A DNA stretch of 17,622 nt from Bacteroidota bacterium (GCA_023406915.1 JAEXTR010000128.1:1-17622); one strand, 5' to 3'. Positions 1-8,672 are shown, numbered from the stretch's first letter. Notes: generated by a model from the letters alone, not told the origin. Program-made: numbers and translations.

Positions 1-87
1 CTTTCTGACCATCAGTTCCACAGGAAGTGCGATCAGCCACATACCGGCAAACATGATATGCAGTGTTTTAATTATTGAGTATTCCAT
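1..87 (-). CDS. N-terminal fragment of a membrane protein (cut by window edge)
   Basis: The leftward frame stays open from an ATG at 87 to the window edge and gives 29 residues beginning MEYSIIKTLHIMFAGMW. After a short polar start there is one hydrophobic segment containing a His, followed by a positively charged end (VRK). This resembles the first helix of small multi-helix membrane proteins of the CopD/DUF2269 type, whose first helix often carries a KTLH-like motif, but the fragment is too short to assign. An in-frame ATG at 105 would add six residues. I prefer 87 because it gives the usual short cytoplasmic lead before the helix. Neither start has a clear Shine-Dalgarno sequence. It is divergent from the histidine kinase gene. 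Confidence 0.4.
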   Translation of the reverse strand, partial: MEYSIIKTLHIMFAGMWLIALPVELMVRK

Positions 88-432
88 CCGAAAAATCACT
101 TTCATTTAATTTGGTAATATAACGATAAATGCGGTCTTTTATGACACCCGTAAACGGGTACCTTTTATTTCAACGGTTCGGCATTGGGGTAAGTTCAAAA
201 GCAGGATTATGGAAACTGATTGCTCCGGCAGGAAACTCTGAGGAATGCATTTTATGGATGAAGTAATTCTATTATAACCACTCTGTGAAATCATTTCTTA
301 ATTTTTAACATGTTTTACAAAACAATTGCCCTCTGTCAATTTTTTTCGATTTTTTCCCTTTTACGGATTTGAATTTGAAATTAAATTAGTAATTTCTGGC
401 TACCAGTATGGAAAAGATTGGAACTTTTAAAT
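88..432. other. Divergent intergenic region upstream of the histidine kinase gene
   Basis: This stretch of about 345 bp separates two divergent genes and contains no credible gene. It is AT-rich close to the kinase start. A perfect short inverted repeat, ACCCGT-AA-ACGGGT, lies at 146-159 and is followed on the plus strand by a T-rich stretch. It could be a weak hairpin or a regulator site. A loose match to a Bacteroidota-type promoter lies at 368-398 (TTTG, 18 bases, then TAATTTCTG), but it departs from the TAnnTTTG consensus, so I do not call it as a promoter. Confidence 0.4.
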
Positions 433-3400
433 ATGAACGCCAACCTTTATGAAGTGTCGTTTGATGCCTTCCCGGTGGGAATCGCTCAACTAGAAATAGT
501 CTCCGATGAGATCGGGCGTCGCAGAGATATCCGCCTGATCGGGATCAACCACTATTTTGAGCGTTGCACCGGTCTTGACAGAAAAGCCCTGGTGGGCAAG
601 TTAATCAATCAAGCTTTTCCTGCTACCAATAACAACTTTGCAGACTGGGAAAACCTCTTTAAAAGAATAGCATCTGAAAACCAAAATTCAGAATTCGAAC
701 ATTACCTTACATCATCCGGGAAACGGTTTCTGATTTACACCCGCTATACAGATGAAACTCACCTTACCGTTCTTTTCAATGACATAACCAATATCAGAAA
801 ACCACAACAAACTGATGTAATCGGGGATTCTCACAATCAGCAGTCCGTAGATACTACAACTTTTGAACCTCTGCCTGAACAGAGCAGTGTACTTCAACAG
901 CTCCACACCTTCTCTCTCCAGTTAGCCTATCAGCCCTCTGATGAAGTTTTCCCATTTATCGTTTCTGCGATCAAAGCAATGTTTGGTGTGAAGGCTGCTC
1001 TGATTAACACATATGATGAAGCAACTTCTGAGTTAGTTGTTCAGTACTCCAGTCTTTCTGATGAAGAGAGTGCAAGGATTCTGAAGCTTATTGGCGGAAA
1101 GCTCCTGAAGCGCAGGACATTCGTGAGTGAGAGCGATTATAAGCGAATGACCGAAGAAGGGTATGCAAAGATCGCATCTCTGCACGAGCTCACGTTCGGA
1201 GCGGTACCAGATCTTATTGGTAAGGCAGTTGAAAAAATGCTTGGAATAGACTGGTTTGCAGCACTGGTTTTGATGCATAACAAGAGACTTGTTGGCACGA
1301 TGATTCTGATTGGGAACAAAAAGCATCCCTATCCTGAAAAGGATGTTATCTCTGCTTTTGCCGGGGTTGCAGCCAACGCCATCTGCCGGAAAGAAGCTGA
1401 AGATGCACTGAAGAGTAATGAAGAGAAGTTCCGGTATCTGCTTGAGCTTGCCCCTGATGCTTTCTTACGGGGGGATAGTGCCGGTAATTTTATTGGTGTT
1501 AACAGCAAAGCAATAGAGATGTTCGGCTATTCAAAGGAAGAATTGCTTTCGATGAACATGAAGGACCTGTTTGTAGCTGAGGTTCTGAAGTCCAAACCAC
1601 TTCGCTATGATCTGTTACAGGCGGGAGAAGTTATTAAGATTGACAGAGAAATAAAGAGAAAAGATGGGAAAATCATCCATGTTGAGATGAACTCCCGTGC
1701 CATGCCAGACGGTACATTCCAATCATTCATCAGAGACATTACCGAGCGGAAACACGCAGAGGAATATTTACAGCAAACCAATACTCAGTTGGAAAAGCAA
1801 TACGAAGAGTATATGCAACTCAATGAGATACTGCGTCAAACCAATATCGATCTTGAAACCGCAAAAGAAGATCTTGAGCGTACCAAAATCCAATTGATTG
1901 AAACAATTATGCAATCTCCCCAGCCAATGGTACTTGCATCGGCAGAAGATTTCAAGTTAAAGGTCATCAATAAAGCAACCGAGGATTTCCTGCAGATCAA
2001 CGCAAGAGACTATGTAGAGAAATCCCTTATGGCAATAGATGTTGTCTGGCAGGAATACACACCCGAGGGTCAAAAAGTTGAACCTTTTGAATTGCCACTC
2101 CCAAGGGCACTCCAGGGTAAGTTTACACACAACAAAGAAATGAGGCTTGAAAGACGGGATGGAAGCAGTGTGTGGCAACTTGCTAGCGGCGCGCCGATAT
2201 TCGATGCACAGGGAAAGCTGATCGCTGCTCTGCTGGTTATGCAGGATATAACTGAGCGGGTCAATGCTGAAAGAGAAAGAGCTCACTTTAATGACCTCAT
2301 GCGGTTTATTATTGAGAACACCAAGAGTGCGATCTCAGTGTTCGATACCAGGATGAATTACATCTATGTGAGCAAGCGGTATTACGAGGATATGCATCTT
2401 TCAGACAACAACATCATTGGCCGAAATCATTATGACATTTTCCCGGATCTGCCACAACAACTCAGGGACGTGCATCAGCGTGCACTTCACGGCGAGGTGT
2501 TAAGTAGTGATGGCGACATACTGTTGCATCCTGATGGTACAAAGGACTTTGCAAACTGGACCTGTATGCCATGGTATAAGGCAGATCGCACAATCGGTGG
2601 AATAATTATCTATATTGAGGTTATTACCGAACGTAAAAGGGCGGAGGAAGAGCTTGCACTGAGCGAAGCGCGACTTCGTGCAAATCTTGAGAACACTCCC
2701 AACGTAGCGATTCAGTGGTACGATAATAAGGGGCGGATTCTTTACTGGAATTCTGCTTCTGAAAAGCTGTATGGCTGGACATCGGAAGAGGCACTGGGCA
2801 AGACTCTGGATCAGTTAATTTACTCACCTGCTGTAGCAGAGGAGTTTCTGAGAATTCTTCAGGATATTAACGCCACGGGAAAGAGTTTTGGTCCGTACGA
2901 ATCACCCATCCGTCGCCGGGACGGCAGCAGCGGATGGATAATGGCAACTACTTTTTCATTTCCGCTTGAGGCAGGGCGCACGGGATATGTGTGTATGGAT
3001 GTTGATATTACCGAGCGCAAGCTGGCAGAGGAAGAGCTCATCAAGGCAAAAGAAAAAGCTGAAGAAAGTGACCGCCTGAAATCAGCATTCCTTGCCAATA
3101 TGAGTCATGAGATCCGGACACCTATGAATGGGATACTGGGGTTTTTAGAACTGCTGCTGAATCCCGACCTCTCGAATGAAAGCAGGGAAGAATATATTGC
3201 TGTTGTTAATAAGAGTGGGAAAAGGCTTCTTGATACAATCAATGATATCATAGAGGTCTCAAAGATTGAAGCAGGTCAGATACCGGTGAATCTTTCGGAA
3301 GTGAGTATCCATGAAGTCCTTCTGGATCATCAAAAATTCTTTCAAAAAGAAGCAGAAGAGAAAGGACTTACTTTTTCTGTAAAAGACTCTGTTTCATCCA

Positions 3401-4182
3401 TACTCCCCTCCGTAATTACTGACAGACATAAGCTTGATGGGATTTTGACAAACCTGATTAAAAATGCTATCAAGTTCACTGCAAAGGGAGGGGTTGATGT
3501 AACAGCATCAATCGAAGAAGAGTCTCTCGTTTTCACCGTGAAGGATACCGGTATTGGTATTCCACCTGATAAAGTTCAGGCGATCTTCGAACGGTTCGTT
3601 CAGGCTGACCTGGTTGCATATAACCGTCCATTTGAAGGGTCAGGACTTGGACTCTCCATCGTAAGAGCATATCTTGATTTACTACAAGGCAAAATCCATG
3701 TTGCGTCGGTTCCCGGAAATGGAAGCTCTTTCAGTTTTTCAATACCAATAGAGAAATCCGGAGCTGTGGGATCACCAGTCAGCAATCCGGTCCCTGCTCA
3801 GACTAAAACTATGTCAGATTTATCGATACTCGTCGCTGAGGATGATGACATAAGCTACAGCCTGATTGAAATATTTTTTGAAAGGATGGGAGTCAGCCAC
3901 ATCAGGGCAACAAATGGCGCTGAAGCAATAAGCATTCTTGAGAGACAACCAATAGATATTGTGTTTATGGACGTTAAAATGCCCGTACTGAACGGACTGG
4001 AAGCTACCAGAAAAATCCGCATGGATGGAAAAGACGTCTATATCGTAGCCTTAACAGCATTTGCATTAGCCGGTGACAGAGAGCGTACACTCGAGGCTGG
4101 ATGCGATGATTACCTGGCAAAACCGGTCTCTTTCAATACCCTTGCGCAGGCACTTGATCGCTATCTGTTGAGTAAGCAATAA
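433..4182 (+). CDS. Soluble multi-PAS/GAF hybrid sensor histidine kinase with C-terminal receiver
   Basis: The product is 1249 residues from the ATG at 433. A TTG at 418 would add five residues; I prefer the ATG, which has GGAAC about ten bases upstream. Domains in order, approximate: PAS 8-120, GAF 150-322, PAS 330-445, coiled coil 440-490, then PAS domains at 485-612, 620-740 and 745-865. The last four PAS domains each end in a D/V-ITER motif. The HisKA domain (878-948) has the phospho-acceptor His892 in SHEIRTPMNG. The HATPase domain (993-1110) has N-box Asn1007 and Asn1011, DTGIGIP and GSGLGLSIV. The receiver (1128-1245) has an EDDD acidic cluster, phospho-acceptor Asp1180 in MDVKMP, and the conserved Thr and Lys (ALTAF, AKPV). 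No membrane segment or signal peptide is visible, so it probably senses cytoplasmic signals such as redox state, light or a ligand; the cue is unknown. No separate response regulator lies next to it. Confidence 0.93.
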   Translation: MNANLYEVSFDAFPVGIAQLEIVSDEIGRRRDIRLIGINHYFERCTGLDRKALVGKLINQAFPATNNNFADWENLFKRIASENQNSEFEHYLTSSGKRFLIYTRYTDETHLTVLFNDITNIRKPQQTDVIGDSHNQQSVDTTTFEPLPEQSSVLQQLHTFSLQLAYQPSDEVFPFIVSAIKAMFGVKAALINTYDEATSELVVQYSSLSDEESARILKLIGGKLLKRRTFVSESDYKRMTEEGYAKIASLHELTFGAVPDLIGKAVEKMLGIDWFAALVLMHNKRLVGTMILIGNKKHPYPEKDVISAFAGVAANAICRKEAEDALKSNEEKFRYLLELAPDAFLRGDSAGNFIGVNSKAIEMFGYSKEELLSMNMKDLFVAEVLKSKPLRYDLLQAGEVIKIDREIKRKDGKIIHVEMNSRAMPDGTFQSFIRDITERKHAEEYLQQTNTQLEKQYEEYMQLNEILRQTNIDLETAKEDLERTKIQLIETIMQSPQPMVLASAEDFKLKVINKATEDFLQINARDYVEKSLMAIDVVWQEYTPEGQKVEPFELPLPRALQGKFTHNKEMRLERRDGSSVWQLASGAPIFDAQGKLIAALLVMQDITERVNAERERAHFNDLMRFIIENTKSAISVFDTRMNYIYVSKRYYEDMHLSDNNIIGRNHYDIFPDLPQQLRDVHQRALHGEVLSSDGDILLHPDGTKDFANWTCMPWYKADRTIGGIIIYIEVITERKRAEEELALSEARLRANLENTPNVAIQWYDNKGRILYWNSASEKLYGWTSEEALGKTLDQLIYSPAVAEEFLRILQDINATGKSFGPYESPIRRRDGSSGWIMATTFSFPLEAGRTGYVCMDVDITERKLAEEELIKAKEKAEESDRLKSAFLANMSHEIRTPMNGILGFLELLLNPDLSNESREEYIAVVNKSGKRLLDTINDIIEVSKIEAGQIPVNLSEVSIHEVLLDHQKFFQKEAEEKGLTFSVKDSVSSILPSVITDRHKLDGILTNLIKNAIKFTAKGGVDVTASIEEESLVFTVKDTGIGIPPDKVQAIFERFVQADLVAYNRPFEGSGLGLSIVRAYLDLLQGKIHVASVPGNGSSFSFSIPIEKSGAVGSPVSNPVPAQTKTMSDLSILVAEDDDISYSLIEIFFERMGVSHIRATNGAEAISILERQPIDIVFMDVKMPVLNGLEATRKIRMDGKDVYIVALTAFALAGDRERTLEAGCDDYLAKPVSFNTLAQALDRYLLSKQ

Positions 4183-4212
4183 TCAGTCTGGCTGTTTGCA
4201 GATTTTCATACC

Positions 4213-4247
4213 ATAAAAACCCGCCCGGCTGTTTCCAACGGGGCGGT
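4213..4247 (-). terminator. Rho-independent terminator after the short T9SS gene
   Basis: Read on the minus strand, a CCGCCC/GGGCGG stem (4221-4226 with 4241-4246) encloses a 14-base loop and is followed by five T residues (4219-4215). It lies about 26 bp past the stop codon of the leftward gene ending at 4273. The plus strand has no T tract, so it should not efficiently stop the converging kinase transcript. Its stem and loop are almost the same as those of the terminator at 6681-6716. Confidence 0.8.
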
Positions 4248-4272
4248 ATTGCAAATCATTTGCGATGTGCGG

Positions 4273-5043
4273 CTATTTCACCAGCATCATCTTCTTCACG
4301 GAGCTGTATTCACCAGCACTGATGCGGCAGTAGTAAATGCCACTCGGTACCGATGATGCATCCCATATTGTGCTATGATACCCTGCAGTTAGTTTGCCGT
4401 TAACCAGTTCTGCCACGATTTCACCAATCGCATTATACACTTTCAGTGATACCGTTTCATCCTTCGGCAATGCGAATTCAATCACCGTGTTGGGATTAAA
4501 CGGGTTGGGATAGTTCTGCTTCAGGGCAAACTCAACCGGTATTCCTCCGACAGTGATCATGACCTGGAAGGAGTAGGTGACTGAACCATCGTTGTCTGCT
4601 TGCCTGAGTCTATATATCCATTCACCATTCGGAACATTATTATCTATAAAGTTGTACTTCTTCGGTGCGTTCGAATTACCATTTCCGTGAACAAAACCAA
4701 CACTCAACCAATACTCATCTGCTTCCGGCTTTCGATTGCCCTCTCTACGCTGAATAGTAAAACCATAATTTGATGTTTCGGTTGCAGTCACCCAATTAAG
4801 GAGCACCCGGTCTTCATCTGTCTGCACATGAAATGAGACAAGCTCAACTGGTAGCGGTCCGCCATTCAGAGTTCCGCCTCCGGAAAAAGTACCATTGATC
4901 ATTGCTGCATCAGTGGAGATATCCGCACCAACTGTCACCTCCAGATGAGTACCCGGCTGGTACTCAATGCTGCTGGTTTGTGGAAAGAGCCAACCCAAAG
5001 CAGAAACCTGGATCAGGACGAAAAAATGAAATACCTGTTTCAT
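4273..5043 (-). CDS. Short secreted protein with T9SS type A sorting domain
   Basis: The 256-residue product has an N-terminal signal peptide (hydrophobic residues 5-20, probable cut near PQT, 21-23). A short Gly/Ser/Thr-rich stretch follows (24-62). Next comes a fibronectin III-like module (about 65-165) that opens PVELVSFHV and contains the WVTATETSNYGF and YRLRQAD pattern common before these tails. The last 80 residues are a T9SS type A sorting domain (QNYPNPFNPNT to the terminal KKMMLVK). The expected route is Sec export, then passage through the outer membrane by T9SS, with the tail removed at the surface. Almost nothing remains besides export signals and a linker module, so no enzymatic role is visible. 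It starts 15 bp after the S74 chaperone gene and is probably co-transcribed with it. Confidence 0.88.
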   Translation of the reverse strand: MKQVFHFFVLIQVSALGWLFPQTSSIEYQPGTHLEVTVGADISTDAAMINGTFSGGGTLNGGPLPVELVSFHVQTDEDRVLLNWVTATETSNYGFTIQRREGNRKPEADEYWLSVGFVHGNGNSNAPKKYNFIDNNVPNGEWIYRLRQADNDGSVTYSFQVMITVGGIPVEFALKQNYPNPFNPNTVIEFALPKDETVSLKVYNAIGEIVAELVNGKLTAGYHSTIWDASSVPSGIYYCRISAGEYSSVKKMMLVK

Positions 5044-5058
5044 TATAAACCCCGGATT

Positions 5059-6249
5059 CTATTCGTTAACTACAAAGTTCGTCTCTTTGTCAGGAAGATG
5101 GTTCTTCTGCATTGCCGCCTCAACTTCCGCACGGATTATTTCGGGCAGCTGTTTTTCGAGGTATTCGATTTTCTCTTTTGCAGCAGCCAGTTCTACTCTG
5201 ATCCTGTCATTCTCATGCTTCAAATCCTGCATGGATTTCACCAAAACAGGCAGGAGGTTTCCGGGTGTGGCTTCAAGACGGTCAGGATTTGATTTTAAAA
5301 CAAGGTTCAGGTATCCGGCATTGGCAGACGATTGAGCCAGATCAAGCTCCTGAGCAATAAAACCTGCAGTCGGTATTGATGACTTGTGGCTTCCATCACT
5401 CACTCCGGTTGCATACTCCGAGCGTCTGTCCCAAAAGAATAATCTTGGCTTAATGCTCATCAGAAAATCAATCCCGAGGTTCAGGTCCTGAATATCGCTT
5501 TTATCCCGCGCATCAGATAAAGAAGTAATGCTTGTTACATTACACCGCAGCGATGCAATACTGCTGTTACCAAGTGTTATCTCATTCGTGGCAGCAACTG
5601 CAGATGGCTCTGCATTATACCCTAACAGGATCAGATTTGCACCGGTGTAGCTGGCATCATTCCCCGCAGCCGCCCCAACAATAGTGCAATTGCTGGTAAG
5701 TAAATTTTTTCCGGCTTCATGACCTATCCCAACATTGAGTGAATGATTTGGATTATTGCCTACAGCTTGCAGTGCATAATAACCGAATGCGGAGTTACAG
5801 GATGCTGTACCGCCATTTTCCAGTGCATTTGAGCCGACAGCTGTATTGCAATAACCAGTTAGAAGTCCTGAAAGTGATGAATAACCCACACCTGTATTGT
5901 AACTGGCTTCAGCTGGATTGGTTGTAAGCATATACATGGTAAAGTTACCGGAGTTTATGCCTAAAAAAGTGTTGTTTCCAGTGGTACTGGAAGCCTTAAA
6001 ATTATGAAGAAACCTGTCAGTACCTTTATAAATAACACCTGCATCAAATGACACAGTGTTCGGAAAAGTAAGACTGTTGGAAAGTGTGAGCATACCCGTT
6101 ATTTCCTCCAGCCTAAACAACGATGAAGCGAATGATCCTTTGATTGTGTACACACCACCACCACCAAGTGTATTATTAATACTGCCTGATTGAGCAGTGG
6201 TAAGACTCAGCATACCGGACACGATAATCATAGTAATAAATCGGATCAT
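5059..6249 (-). CDS. Secreted YadA-head-like protein with C-terminal S74 intramolecular chaperone
   Basis: The product is 396 residues from the ATG at 6249. An upstream in-frame ATG at 6363 would put 38 unlikely residues ahead of a good signal peptide. AGGAG at 6257-6261 supports 6249. The signal peptide covers 1-20 (cut near TTAQ|S). Residues about 91-210 hold degenerate repeats of the NTxxGxxAL and NVGIGHEAG type, as in trimeric YadA-like heads. From about 241 comes a Peptidase_S74 intramolecular chaperone domain: SDARDKSDI with candidate Ser245 and Lys250, then GFIAQEL near 296. A coiled coil spans about 333-370. In known S74 proteins the domain drives trimer folding and then cuts itself off. 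No T9SS tail is present, unlike the next gene 15 bp downstream. The family is famous in phage tail fibres, but the signal peptide and the absence of phage genes favour a cellular surface protein. Confidence 0.87.
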   Translation of the reverse strand: MIRFITMIIVSGMLSLTTAQSGSINNTLGGGGVYTIKGSFASSLFRLEEITGMLTLSNSLTFPNTVSFDAGVIYKGTDRFLHNFKASSTTGNNTFLGINSGNFTMYMLTTNPAEASYNTGVGYSSLSGLLTGYCNTAVGSNALENGGTASCNSAFGYYALQAVGNNPNHSLNVGIGHEAGKNLLTSNCTIVGAAAGNDASYTGANLILLGYNAEPSAVAATNEITLGNSSIASLRCNVTSITSLSDARDKSDIQDLNLGIDFLMSIKPRLFFWDRRSEYATGVSDGSHKSSIPTAGFIAQELDLAQSSANAGYLNLVLKSNPDRLEATPGNLLPVLVKSMQDLKHENDRIRVELAAAKEKIEYLEKQLPEIIRAEVEAAMQKNHLPDKETNFVVNE

Positions 6250-6255
6250 GATTTT

Positions 6256-6264
6256 ACTCCTTTC
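6256..6264 (-). promoter_or_regulatory. Ribosome binding site of the S74 chaperone gene
   Basis: On the minus strand GAAAGGAGT is centred on AGGAG, seven bases ahead of the ATG at 6249. It is one of the better Shine-Dalgarno matches in the window and decides between this start and the longer open frame from 6363. Confidence 0.7.
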
Positions 6265-6680
6265 GATTTTACAATAATCACTTAAAAACCAACAGCGGTA
6301 TACAACTACCAGAGGTGACTTTAAGCGTAACGCATGGAAAAACTTATATAGAGTGCAATGCAATTTCCGCTGGAGCTGCTCTTCCTTTCATTTTCAATGC
6401 AGGATCCTGGAATCTGGAAATGAGTGATATCTGATTCATTTGTTGGACCTTTCTGTTTAAAAACCGTAATTAGTTGATTACTATAAAGTACGCATTTACA
6501 GAAAAAAATGACCTTGGAGCATAACTAGCCGCAAGGACACAGACCAACCAGTGAAGAGAGGGATTATCGTATGATAATCAGTAGAGAATATCTTGGTGGA
6601 GAGTTATTGAGAACTTAAAATAAATTATTGAAAGAGTCAATGAGGGGTTGTAAATTCTTTAGGGGTGCGCATTCCTTCAT
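6265..6680. other. Gene-free leader region upstream of the S74 chaperone gene
   Basis: About 415 bp between the terminator of the lamin-tail gene and the S74 gene hold no convincing gene. A perfect inverted repeat lies at 6562-6579. A 31-codon leftward open frame (6344-6439) has a weak ribosome site and no recognisable family. The promoter of the S74/T9SS pair must lie here unless transcription reads through from upstream, but I see no promoter I would stand behind. Confidence 0.4.
6562..6579. repeat. Perfect 7-4-7 inverted repeat
   Basis: GATTATC, loop GTAT, then GATAATC form a perfect seven-base inverted repeat with a four-base spacer. It sits about 310 bp upstream of the S74 gene start. 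There is no T tract on either side, so it is not a classical terminator. It could be a regulator site or a hairpin in the leader RNA. Confidence 0.55.
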
Positions 6681-6716
6681 AAAAAAACCGCCCTGCTGTT
6701 ACCAACGGGGCGGTTT
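6681..6716 (-). terminator. Rho-independent terminator after the lamin-tail T9SS gene
   Basis: On the minus strand an AAACCGCCC/GGGCGGTTT stem (6685-6693 with 6708-6716) has a 14-base loop, and its T tract runs to 6681. It lies about 21 bp past the stop at 6738. Stem and loop nearly match the terminator at 4213-4247, which supports a shared origin for the two gene ends. Confidence 0.85.
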
Positions 6717-6737
6717 GTAAATCAAATGAGATTCCTG

Positions 6738-8585
6738 TTATTTTACCAGCATCATCTTCTTCACGGAGCTATATGCACCTGCACTGATGCGGCAGTAGTA
6801 AATGCCACTCGGTACCGATGATGCATCCCATATAGCCGTGTGATACCCTGCAGTCAGTTTGCCGTTAACCAGTTCTGCCACCATTTCACCAATTGCATTA
6901 TACACTTTCAGTGACACCGTTTCATCCTTAGGCAGGGCGAATTCAATCACCGTGCTGGGATTAAACGGATTGGGGTAGTTCTGCATCAGGGTAAACTCAT
7001 CCGGTACACCAACAGCAGCAGTAATTATATTTGAATAGGCAAATGTGCCGGAATAATCGACCTGCTTCAGACGGTACTGGTAGGTACCTGTCTTCACCTG
7101 TCCGTCACGGAATGAATAGCTGACACGATTCGTTGTTGTTCCGTTACCCTTTACAAAGGCAAGTTCATTCCAGGATTTTCCATCTTCACTTCGTTCTATA
7201 GCAAATCCGGCGTTGTTGGTTTCTGTAGCTGTGTTCCACTGCAGCTGAACACCCTGAGTTGTTACAGTAACAGTAAACGAAATGAGTTCAACCGGCACCG
7301 GTGCATCACCGATCGTAATTACCAGTGGACTCGCTCCGGTAATTGGGTTTACCGTATTTGCTCCGCTGTTCCAGATTCCATCGTTATCCTGTGAGTATGA
7401 ATGGACAGACCCATCTGCAAATGCTCTGCGTTCAATTCTTCTGACGCCGGTTGGAAGGATATTCGGAATAATCGTGCCCCATGCACCATTGATATTATCC
7501 ACACTGTCACGATAAAACTGCGCGAACGATGTAACCGTTGACAAATTGACTGAATCGTTTTCCACAATCGTGCCGGATAACGGGCGTCCGTTCCCCGTGA
7601 TGTTTCCATACAGGAAAACAAACTCCTTCGCAGGTGATGCAGATCTGCCATAAATTGCTGATCCCTGAACAGGGTCTGCTGCTGTACCGAAATTAATAAC
7701 CTGGATGGAATCGCTAAACGTAATAAAATGGACTCCAGAGGTACCGCCTGCACCATCATTTAACCTCAGGCGCACACGTACATAATTGCCGGGAGTAAAG
7801 CGTGCATTGCTGGTTGCCTCATTTATAAACCATCCCGTGTATGATCCTGTTGCATCAGTAGTGAACTCACCATACTGACCAGGTGTATTAAAGCTGGTAC
7901 TGGTGGTTCTGGAAAGTGAGCCATTGGCATTCACGAAAAAGATATTACCCGCACCGCCTGCTGTGGCACCATCGCTGAAGATCACTAACTGATTGATATA
8001 ACGGTAAGTGGTCAGTGGAAGCAACTGGCTAACGGTTAAACGATATGCAAAGGGAAGGCGGTTGTTGTTCGTACCATTCATTCCCTGAATATACTGGGGA
8101 AGCACAACAGCAGAGGCAAGAATGTTTGAACCACCACGGGTGATAGAGTTCAGCAGTTGCCAGGAACCGCCATTAGGTACTCTGCCGTATGACTGGGTAG
8201 TGCTCATGGCAGCAAACTGTACTGAGTCAGTCACAACACCCGAAGCATTCTCAAACCAGACCCATTCACCGGATGATGAAAGTCCGAATGCACTTTCGGT
8301 TGAATCTTCGGTTACAATAACCAGAAAACCGTAGGCGGGAATCACTGACCCTGCCGGAAACACTTTTTTTGGCTTGCTACCTGATTGTCCGCCTGAATCA
8401 TAAATTTTGTACCCGGATATATCTGCTGCGGCAGAGCCGGGATTGTAGATTTCGATCCAGTCTGGATTTTCGGTGGTACCGCGTGAATAGATTTCATTCA
8501 TCACGGGATTTGACTGTGCTAAAGCTGTAATGCCCAGCAGGCAACTTATTGAGATGATAATGATATAGAGTTTAAGATTTGTCAT
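6738..8585 (-). CDS. Secreted lamin-tail-domain protein with T9SS type A sorting domain
   Basis: The product is 615 residues from the ATG at 8585. An ATG at 8597 would add MEPT. I prefer 8585 because MTNLK followed by a hydrophobic run and ALAQ makes a normal signal peptide, and GGA sits seven bases upstream. A lamin-tail domain (LTD) covers about 26-151, with NEIYSRGTTENPDWIEIYNPG and ISGYKIYDSGG patterns. A long beta-rich, Gly/Ser/Thr-rich middle of unknown function follows (about 155-425). Then come a fibronectin III-like module (about 430-530, PVELISFTV, WNTATETNNAGF) and the 80-residue sorting tail (QNYPNPFNPST to KKMMLVK). It is expected at the cell surface or released by T9SS. LTD domains occur in many secreted nucleases and adhesins, but no catalytic motif is visible. 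It follows the glycosylase gene by about 87 bp. Confidence 0.88.
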   Translation of the reverse strand: MTNLKLYIIIISISCLLGITALAQSNPVMNEIYSRGTTENPDWIEIYNPGSAAADISGYKIYDSGGQSGSKPKKVFPAGSVIPAYGFLVIVTEDSTESAFGLSSSGEWVWFENASGVVTDSVQFAAMSTTQSYGRVPNGGSWQLLNSITRGGSNILASAVVLPQYIQGMNGTNNNRLPFAYRLTVSQLLPLTTYRYINQLVIFSDGATAGGAGNIFFVNANGSLSRTTSTSFNTPGQYGEFTTDATGSYTGWFINEATSNARFTPGNYVRVRLRLNDGAGGTSGVHFITFSDSIQVINFGTAADPVQGSAIYGRSASPAKEFVFLYGNITGNGRPLSGTIVENDSVNLSTVTSFAQFYRDSVDNINGAWGTIIPNILPTGVRRIERRAFADGSVHSYSQDNDGIWNSGANTVNPITGASPLVITIGDAPVPVELISFTVTVTTQGVQLQWNTATETNNAGFAIERSEDGKSWNELAFVKGNGTTTNRVSYSFRDGQVKTGTYQYRLKQVDYSGTFAYSNIITAAVGVPDEFTLMQNYPNPFNPSTVIEFALPKDETVSLKVYNAIGEMVAELVNGKLTAGYHTAIWDASSVPSGIYYCRISAGAYSSVKKMMLVK

Positions 8586-8672
8586 GGTAGGTTCCATTGA
8601 TAGTTATTTAATAACGGATAAATTCGGATTCTTTTTTGATCTTCATGGTAAGATGAATAATGTTTTTCCTGT

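Noticed and set aside
5059..6249. Possible prophage tail-fibre gene
   Set aside because: S74 chaperone domains are common in phage fibres, but this protein has a Sec signal peptide and no capsid, tail, lysis or integrase gene is nearby.
6250..6363. N-terminal extension of the S74 protein from an ATG at 6363
   Set aside because: The 38 added residues would bury a good signal peptide, and a strong ribosome site marks 6249 as the start.
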